Source: Klebsormidium nitens (Eukaryota > Streptophyta > Klebsormidiophyceae > Klebsormidiales > Klebsormidiaceae). Taken from it: DNA of 64,000 nucleotides. Under the pieces are notes generated by a model. It was not told where the DNA came from. It made no database searches and saw nothing but the letters and a program-made list of their open reading frames with translations. Shown here piece after piece: positions 57,528 through 64,000 of the stretch. Positions within the stretch are counted from its first letter, which is position 1, and each line of letters starts with the position of its first letter. The stretch spans positions 124,001 to 188,000 of the forward strand of contig DF237061.1 in the NCBI GenBank assembly GCA_000708835.1, given 5' to 3'. A program made the translations under genes and the position numbers.

Positions 57528-59999
57528 ATGTCAGCAAGCAAGATGGAGGCCATCTTGGCAGAAGCGTTGCCCAAGACGCCCCCCAGAAACAGAGTTTTTC
57601 CCATACTCATGCCTCCACGACCTCTGTCCATTGAGGTAGATGCTATCCTGGAGAAAGAAGCGGCTGTGCTGAGTCCCACTGGACCCAGGACGAGGTCTCC
57701 GTCGGTCACTCCCATGTCAAGGCTGCCAAGCCCTACTGCTGAGGAGCTTGTGTTGAGGTGAGAACATTTGACTGTTTGAAGGATGCTGATCAACAAAGTG
57801 ACCATTTGGTTCATCGCTGACATGAAGGCAGTCCATTTTGGACCCAAGCAGGCTGGCTGGCAGTGGAAAATGGTGATCCTCTTCCTTGAACAGCTCAATT
57901 GTATCCAAATTGTCTGCAATAGTAAGACATCGTGCTCTGCTTGTATGAAACCAGAACCCATGCCAACATACTGCCATCTTCTTGTCGTCCCAATGGCGAT
58001 CATGACTTTAGGACAGCACAACAGGCTTAGTTTGACATTGCGAAGTTTTGGAAGGCTGCATAAGTTTACATAGACAATAAGACCTTTTGAAATCCACAGC
58101 ATATTAAGAGAGATGGACAAGTCTCTTTTTCGGCTTCAGTTGTTCAATGGGTGGAATGTATGTAGAGGTGCAAACGCATACCTCCATGCACTGACTGGAC
58201 AAATCTTTCCTGTCTAAAACCTGTGCAAACGCACTGCTGACAGAAGACCTTTTTGTCCAGATTCTGTGCAAGCGAGTAATGCATATGTGGCCGGATTATC
58301 CTGCAGGGAGCACATGGATCTGCTTATGCTTGATGTTGCCAACAAGACACAGGAGGCTGGCCTAAATCTAGAAGATGCCTTTCCAGAGGACGCGGCCAAG
58401 GTGACCAGCAGTGAGTTGACAGCCTTTCTGCAAGAGGCGGGGTTGGATAACGCAGCAGAGACAGCGAATGAGATGGTAAGTTCTTTGTTGCGCAGGATTT
58501 GTGTGCCTGCAAAGAGCAGGATCTGAATAGGCTCTGCCTCAGCAGGGGTTAAATTGCATATTGTTTGTGATTTGGCAACCTTGACTCTGCGCGCACTTGT
58601 TTACTCACCAAAATGGTAGTCTCAGCTTTAAGCACGTTCTCTGGGCGTTTCCACAAGATCGAGTGTTCCAAGAGCTCAAAGCCTTGTAATAACCAAGAAT
58701 CTTCTGATGGATGCAGATTGCTGGCTGTAAGAAGTACGTCGGCGACAAGTCTTCAATGAGCCCCGCTGAGTTGAAGGTACACACACTGAAGCAGGCCCTC
58801 CGAGTAGCAGTTGCAAAGTAAGTGACCGTTCAAGAACGTTTCAACCTCTGTGTCTCAGATGTATCCATTGTTCCCTCTTTACACATCTACAGGAATCAAC
58901 GCAGCTGAATCCAAGTTAAGTTGCATTGCAAGCCCTGCGTTGACCTGTCTCATTGGTATCAAGTTTTGAGTGCCCTTGACCTGTTTCTCTCTGCAGCGGT
59001 CCCTTCTGCACGATGATCAGACCACCCGTGAGCCTTTGAAAGGTTGCTTGTTGAACGAACTGATCTTCAAGAAAGTCGCTAACACTACCCAACTCTTCCA
59101 AGTCTTTCAAAGGTCTAATCAAACCCTTGCTGTTCCTCTGCAGATCCCTCAGGCCCCGCAGCCGCAGCAGCTGTCACTCCAGCCCCTCCACCCTTCCCAA
59201 CTCCCGCCTCACGACCCCTCTGTCTACCCACGTCAGCGGCAGCCCCACACTCGCCCTGATCGAAGAAAACCCGCAGCCCCTCCAAGCGAGCCCCGCCAGC
59301 CCTGGCGGCAGCCGCAAGAAGCTCGGTCGCACCCGGTTTGGGCGGTCCCCAGATAGCGCCTGCCTGCAACGCAGCCCGGAGAGAGCGCCCCGGGCGGTCC
59401 CGATCGTCATTGACGAGAACCAGCCGACGGCACCGGGCAGGAAAGAGCTGAGCCCGCCGCTGCGGGGGCCTGCGAGCGCCGACCCCTTCGCGTGCCAAAA
59501 CGGCGTGCGCCTGCAAAAGGAAGCTTCGAAGGAGGCCGCTCTATTCGGCTCCCCCCCGAAGCAGCCCTTCCTGGAGCTGAGAGACCTCAACTCCAAACCC
59601 CTGCCAGGGTTTATCAGCCAGGTGGCAATCACAGCGTCCGCCAAGCAGCACCTCGCGGCCGGGGCTGCGGGCTTTGGCAACGGGACGCAGCGCAAGCTCA
59701 CGTTCGGCTCCGAGGGGATGAGCGAGGATCTGTTGGCCGGGTTTGCCCTACCGGGAAGCGCAAGGGGAAAGAAAAGGGCGAGTCGGAGAAAGTATCGGCA
59801 GGTGCCCGGGGATGCCAGCGGGGAGACGGGGGAGGCTACCGGCGTGGGGTCGGCGGCCGGGGGGCCCAGCTCTGTAGCAACGGAGGGGGTTTCCAAGACC
59901 CCGCCTCTGTCTCCGCTCCATTTTCTGATGAAACTGACGAGCCTCTGGCAGCGAGACTCGCCGAAGGCAGCAGATCGGACCGCTGTTGAGGCACAATGA
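57528..59999 (+). CDS. Unrecognised gene, Pro/Ser-rich protein with a helical centre
   Basis: I do not recognise a family. Coding segments with good splice sites are 57528-57757 (MSASKMEAILAEALPKTPPR, Pro-rich), about 58261-58475 (REHMDLLMLDVANKTQEAGL, acidic helices), 58717-58817 (AGCKKYVGDKSSMSPAEL), and the large last exon 59144-59999 (Pro/Ser/Arg-rich, GGSRKKLGRTRFGRSPDS, VPIVIDENQP). A segment around 58997-59030 may be another exon. The phases at 57757 to 58261 and around 58997 do not join cleanly, so small exons are missing or a boundary is wrong. The centre looks alpha-helical; the C-terminal third is disordered with a KKRASRRKYR basic cluster, consistent with a nuclear or cytoskeletal protein, but this is a guess. 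The last exon is GC-rich, giving long antisense ORFs that I do not accept. Confidence 0.55.
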
Positions 60000-62024
60000 T
60001 TGAGGACTTTCCTATTAAGCACAGGTTGAGGTGATACTGTATAAAAGAGTGAAGCTTGTTGACGTCAAACGGTAATGATCATTGCCGAGGGTAAGACCAG
60101 AGCTATAGAACCGTATGCTAGTGATGCCAGGTGTCATCGAAACTCTTTAATCTACACGCGCGCGTAGGCCTTGGTGATCTCGAAATAGTAGACTGGGTAA
60201 CGTAGCGAACAAGCGGGTTAAGTGATGCGCGTGGGTAGAAAGTAAGATAAAAGCCGTTTGAAGTCGGGTCTCGTGCTTCTGGTAGCAGTCGTCGACTTCA
60301 ACCGTCTATACGTTAGAAAGCTATTACACGAAGCACCCGTCGTGAGTATAGGACCGTTGTATGTCAAATTGAACGCGTGTGTATCCGTGCTTTCACTCTC
60401 TATATAGAGATCAGAAGCCACCTCATACTTTACGAAAGTACTTTTCTGAGGACCGCACAAGGAGCAGGTTCGAAGCAATTTGTCCTTCCGCAAGATCTAA
60501 AAACGACATATCGCATTTGATATCTACCGCCGATATTTCGTTTTTGAACAATTTGTCATGCATGAGCCTATCTAGTGTGCTTAACTATGGGCACGTATAT
60601 TCTGACGGTATACCGTCAGAACATGGATAGTCGCATGGAGACTCTCAGAACTCCAATGTAAATCAATCTTGAACTATAGCAAAAGGCGACTCCTACCTGA
60701 GCTCCACGGGGGAAAGTATGAATCTTGCTCGAAATCATCGACCACTGCAAATGGGTCCGACGCAAGCTTTCCTTGACTTCGGCGCAATCAAGTACTCATC
60801 TTCCTGTAATCAACGTCCTGATCCGTGGCTCTATCACCAAATCCATACGTGTAATCAAAGTGAACGCCGTGGCAAAAGCATAAAACAGTATGGCCGCATT
60901 CCGTGTCTGGCCGCAATCCGTGCTCGTCAGGCTGATTGAGGCAGCCAAATGCTCCTAAACGAGGCTTTATCCAGATCACTGATGAAGGGCAGTGAACATT
61001 GAATGCTAGGAAAGAGTTCAGCCGTTGATATGGGCTGATGAAGATTGTGAAGGAGAGAGTTCGCGGGATCTGCATGAGCGTGAGCGAATCAAGACGACGA
61101 AGTTGACTTGTTCGGCACATCCAATGGCCGCAGGGGGCAGACTGCCCTCCTCTCCGAGTCTACCGACAAAGGCATCAAAGCATATGTAAAACATTTAATC
61201 GTCATCGGAGCGAAATGAGCCAAAAACAGACGTGAGGTGACATGTATTTGACGCCCAGAGCCATGAACGTAACACTCGATGTTGATTCAAAAATTTGGAA
61301 AGTCCCTTTCAGTCTGCGGACCTACCCTTGTGGATCGCTGATGGGCAAAAGATACGAGATTCCTGAAATCGCCCTTCGGGGCAACGTCGATCCTCTGTGA
61401 CCCTCATGATCAGACTCCTACCTAAAGTGGAAACAAATCATGCAAGAGGATCCCAAAGGAACACGCACCTATCTAGGTTCGTACGGGTTAGCTTTCGTGT
61501 CTGACTTCTCCGTTCGTCGAGAATGCTCAGGGCCAGACTCACCGGCGGATTGCTTCGGAAAGTTTCCCTGCATCTTCTGCCGGTTCTCCACACTCATTTG
61601 CAGCCAGTGTTTCCCTGCCAAAATCGTGCGTGGGTAGTAAGAGCGTAGTTGCAGATGAGAAGCGACTGTAGGTACGCAGATCAAAGTACAAGAGTCAGAA
61701 AGGATAACCTATGAGGCCACTGCATTTTGAAGCTTGGATGCGATCACCCCATCAATTGCAGAATGGTCGGCCGTCTCAGAGTCAGCTTTCGCCAACCAGC
61801 TCATCAGAACGCTCCGCTCCCTTCGAGTTTGACTTTCCTTCTGAATTGAACATGAAAGCGTGAAATCTTTTCACCCTCACATTGTTAACTTTGCGAAACT
61901 CCATCCATGTGTTTTATTGGAAGGTCCTACTTTATTGAACTCTGGTTCATTCATAAGCTTTGGAAGAGCGGAGGTCGCCGGTCGTCAAACCTCGACGGGT
62001 TTGGAAACGGGGATTGCAAAAGTG
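60000..62024. other. Intergenic, no gene seen
   Basis: 2 kb with only short ORFs and no splice-linked coding signal on either strand. Confidence 0.45.
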
Positions 62025-62201
62025 TGGAGCCGGCTGGAGTCGAACCCGCATCTCTCACGGCAATCGCTCAGCTTTCTGATCGTCACTGTGCCTCGTTTTG
62101 GGCTCAAGCTGACGTCTCAGTGCGTCCTGACGCCATTCAATCGCTCGGGCAACCGCGTTCAGCAGTCCGCCCTGGCGCTCTACCAATTGAGCTACGGCCC
62201 C
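62025..62201 (-). tRNA. tRNA-like element with an enlarged middle (intron-containing tRNA or tRNA pseudogene)
   Basis: On the minus strand the 5' end GGGGCCG pairs over 7 bp (one G-U) with CGGCTCC at the 3' end, followed by an A discriminator. A D-arm GCTC-AATTGGTA-GAGC and a T-arm with loop TTCGACT are in the right places (the T-stem has one mismatch). These also match the internal A and B box positions for RNA polymerase III. The element is 177 nt, about 100 nt too long. I cannot place a clean anticodon stem or a U33 loop (ACTGCTGAA is one candidate loop), so the amino acid is not assigned. It may be a tRNA with a long intron, a tRNA pseudogene, or the head of a tRNA-derived SINE. Confidence 0.45.
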
Positions 62202-63671
62202 ATTCCCGAACTTCTTATCTGTAAATCTGTTCGGTATATAAGTCTTCAGTCTAGAAAACAGCTTAATTGTGGGTATGTCTCGTCAACGGGCAGCTCGGCC
62301 GTCCAACTCCGAATCTACGGTGCAGGTGCTGCTTCAGGGCCTATTCGGACAGTTCGAGGTAGCAGAGTCAGCCGTTGAAACCTCTGCAAACAGTCAATGA
62401 TTCGTTTGCGTCTACTGATGAGAGGTTGGAGATAAGATGTTGATAATGAAAAGGAAGCGTTCCAGTCATGGTTCTTCCAGTGATACTCTACAAAACATAC
62501 ATTCGAATCACTATGTTCCATGTCAGATATGTACGTCAAGGACCTTTGACTTGCGTAAGTCAAGGCTGACTGGTAAGTTCAGTTTCTTTGGCGATTGCGG
62601 GGCGATCAAAATAGTGAGCTTCGCATCTTTACTGCGTTTGCAGCTCTCCTCCCTTCTATAAATGTCAGCCTGCAGCCCCGGCCGTTACATACTCATAGCG
62701 CCCAGTAATGAGGGCGAGGGAAAAGTATGGCCCCCGAAAATCGACCACCCTCTTTTCCTTATTCAGCGCCTAGCAGCCTTGATCCGCTTGAGCGCTAAAT
62801 CGACTATACCAATGAAAGGAGTTGTCAGGATTTTTGGGCATGGTTGTGGTTGCATGAATGGATATGGCTCCACATGTCTGAACATCCAGTTAATTTCCTG
62901 ATAAGTCGACTTGTGACGCCGGCTGTCTCCCAGTGGCAAATCAGAACGTAATGGAAAATCGATAATCTGGCGATCAAGGCCGAGGCCAAACTGTTGGACA
63001 GCTTTGGCGACGAGGCGAGGTCGTCCGGATCCAGGAGGCGCCTTCGACTGTTTTTTCGTTTGGCTATGCCAGTATGACCAAGGTTCATGACGTGTTTGAA
63101 TTCTGTCACGTCTAACGCTCAAACAGCATTTCAACCTCGGGTAATGGAAAGATCCATTGTTTCTAACCCCTTACGTCGTAGTTGCAGAGACCCATAGTCA
63201 GGAGGGGCCCATGGCGGAATCGATGCATTGAAGCTGGAGTCTTGCGACCGCCAGGCGACGCCCCGTCTTTCTTCGCAATCATGTCAGCTTGGCTATGAAC
63301 CAAAAGTTTTACTGCTGCTGAAGCAGAGGCACTGAAAGAGGACTGAATCGCTCAGAAAGACAGTGCGTCTTGATCAGGTGCGCCTTCACAAGCAACGCAG
63401 TGGCAGAATATCTCAAGTCTAAACAGATCACAAGATAGTCAAACGCCCCCGTAGGATACGAATTTTACCGTCCAACCATCTTTGACGCATCCCTTTTGAC
63501 ACCTGTCCAGCATTATTCACTTGTCACATCATGTTGGTCTGTCTGCAGAACCAAGACGGACGTGTCGACGTGGCAAAAAAAGGCTACGTGACCGCAGTTC
63601 TACGCCATTGCTGGACAGGACAGCCGGTGCGGGCGCTTAATTGTGGTCTTCTCAGTTCGAGGGATTGAAAA
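62202..63671. other. Intergenic, no gene seen
   Basis: Only short ORFs are present. A 37-codon open stretch at about 62950-63070 (+) reads helix-like (LAIKAEAKLLDSFGDEARSS) but has no start or partner. Confidence 0.35.
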
Positions 63672-64000
63672 ATGGCGTCAAGCATGTCAATGGCGCCGGC
63701 GGCGGGTCATTGGCTGGCAGCATCGCGTCGCGTCCTGAATCCTGAAGGTGGCGCGTCTGTGGGAAAGAGGGACGTCCACATTTTGCAGAGGTTAAATATC
63801 ACTATGCCAAACGGGCCTTCAAATCTCCTTGGTAGAGAGCTTCAGCGCTCTCAGAATATGGCACTGCCCACTACAAGGTTAAAATTCCATTGCACTAAGA
63901 GGCCCTGTCACATGGCCCGCCCTTTCTGTACTCTCGCATCAAGCAGAACCCCAGATGCATCCTGGCAGTGGCCACGTGGCGAAGCCTTTTTTCGGAGGCA
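63672..64000 (+). CDS. Possible organelle-targeted protein, 5' exon running off the window
   Basis: An ATG at 63672 opens a frame of 109 codons with no stop to the window end. The N-terminus MASSMSMAPAAGHWLAASRR is Ala/Ser-rich, basic and without acidic residues, like a chloroplast or mitochondrial transit peptide. The following residues stay Arg/Ser-rich. No mature domain is reached, so the product is unknown. The length could be chance in a region of this composition, and a donor could lie inside it. Confidence 0.4.
   Translation, partial: MASSMSMAPAAGHWLAASRRVLNPEGGASVGKRDVHILQRLNITMPNGPSNLLGRELQRSQNMALPTTRLKFHCTKRPCHMARPFCTLASSRTPDASWQWPRGEAFFRR

Noticed and set aside
59174-60022. 282-codon antisense ORF opposite the last exon of the unrecognised gene
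   Set aside because: It mirrors a GC-rich coding exon. The + strand has splice-linked upstream exons, while the antisense has no motif or partner.
1-64000. CRISPR arrays, operons, ribosome binding sites or prophage
   Set aside because: None seen. The window is intron-rich eukaryotic DNA, and its repeats are tandem or transposon-type without regular spacers.

Overview
This is a eukaryotic nuclear window with a plant-lineage gene set: a nuclear-encoded photosystem II PsbTn precursor, a UBP3/UBP4-type deubiquitinase, a membrane receptor-like kinase, ionotropic glutamate-receptor-like (GLR) genes, and many short phase-conserved GT-AG introns. A streptophyte green alga of the Klebsormidium kind is my best guess. 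That is an inference from gene content and intron style, not a database result.

Layout: 106-991 (+) 3' end of an ALDH3-type aldehyde dehydrogenase cut by the window edge. 2540-6534 (-) and 8289-12597 (+) a head-to-head pair of GLR-like genes with almost identical exon structure. 13918-19663 (-) a major facilitator transporter. 20589-22152 (+) a small lysine-rich plant-type protein. 23318-24784 (-) psbTn. 25569-28333 (+) EMC3. 29785-35370 (+) a UBP3/4 deubiquitinase. 36747-37018 a hAT-type MITE with an intact 8-bp target duplication. 38931-46180 (+) a receptor-like kinase with a long tail. 49757-50160 (+) a broken carotenoid-oxygenase exon. 51297-55846 (-) a YeeE/YedE-type sulfur transporter with a 762-base assembly gap in its first intron. 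57528-59999 (+) an unrecognised proline/serine-rich gene. 62025-62201 (-) a tRNA-like element. 63672-64000 (+) the open 5' exon of a possible organelle-targeted protein. The genes form no operon-like unit and look like ordinary single-copy nuclear genes. Most exon chains were rebuilt by hand from splice sites with a continuous reading frame, including several exons too short to show as ORFs (two 32-nt microexons, the last PsbTn exon, the last exons of the two transporters).

The most unusual signals are: (1) repeated decayed 'echoes' of exon edges, splice site included, inside the neighbouring introns of the deubiquitinase and the kinase, and one by the ALDH exon; (2) the divergent GLR pair with no amino-terminal domain, a degenerate pore region built around a 32-nt microexon, and a probable loss of the ligand-binding arginine in one copy only; (3) the hAT MITE and a second, older relative between the two GLR genes; (4) a GC-AG intron in the MFS gene; (5) a carotenoid oxygenase remnant broken by an 8-bp tandem duplication.
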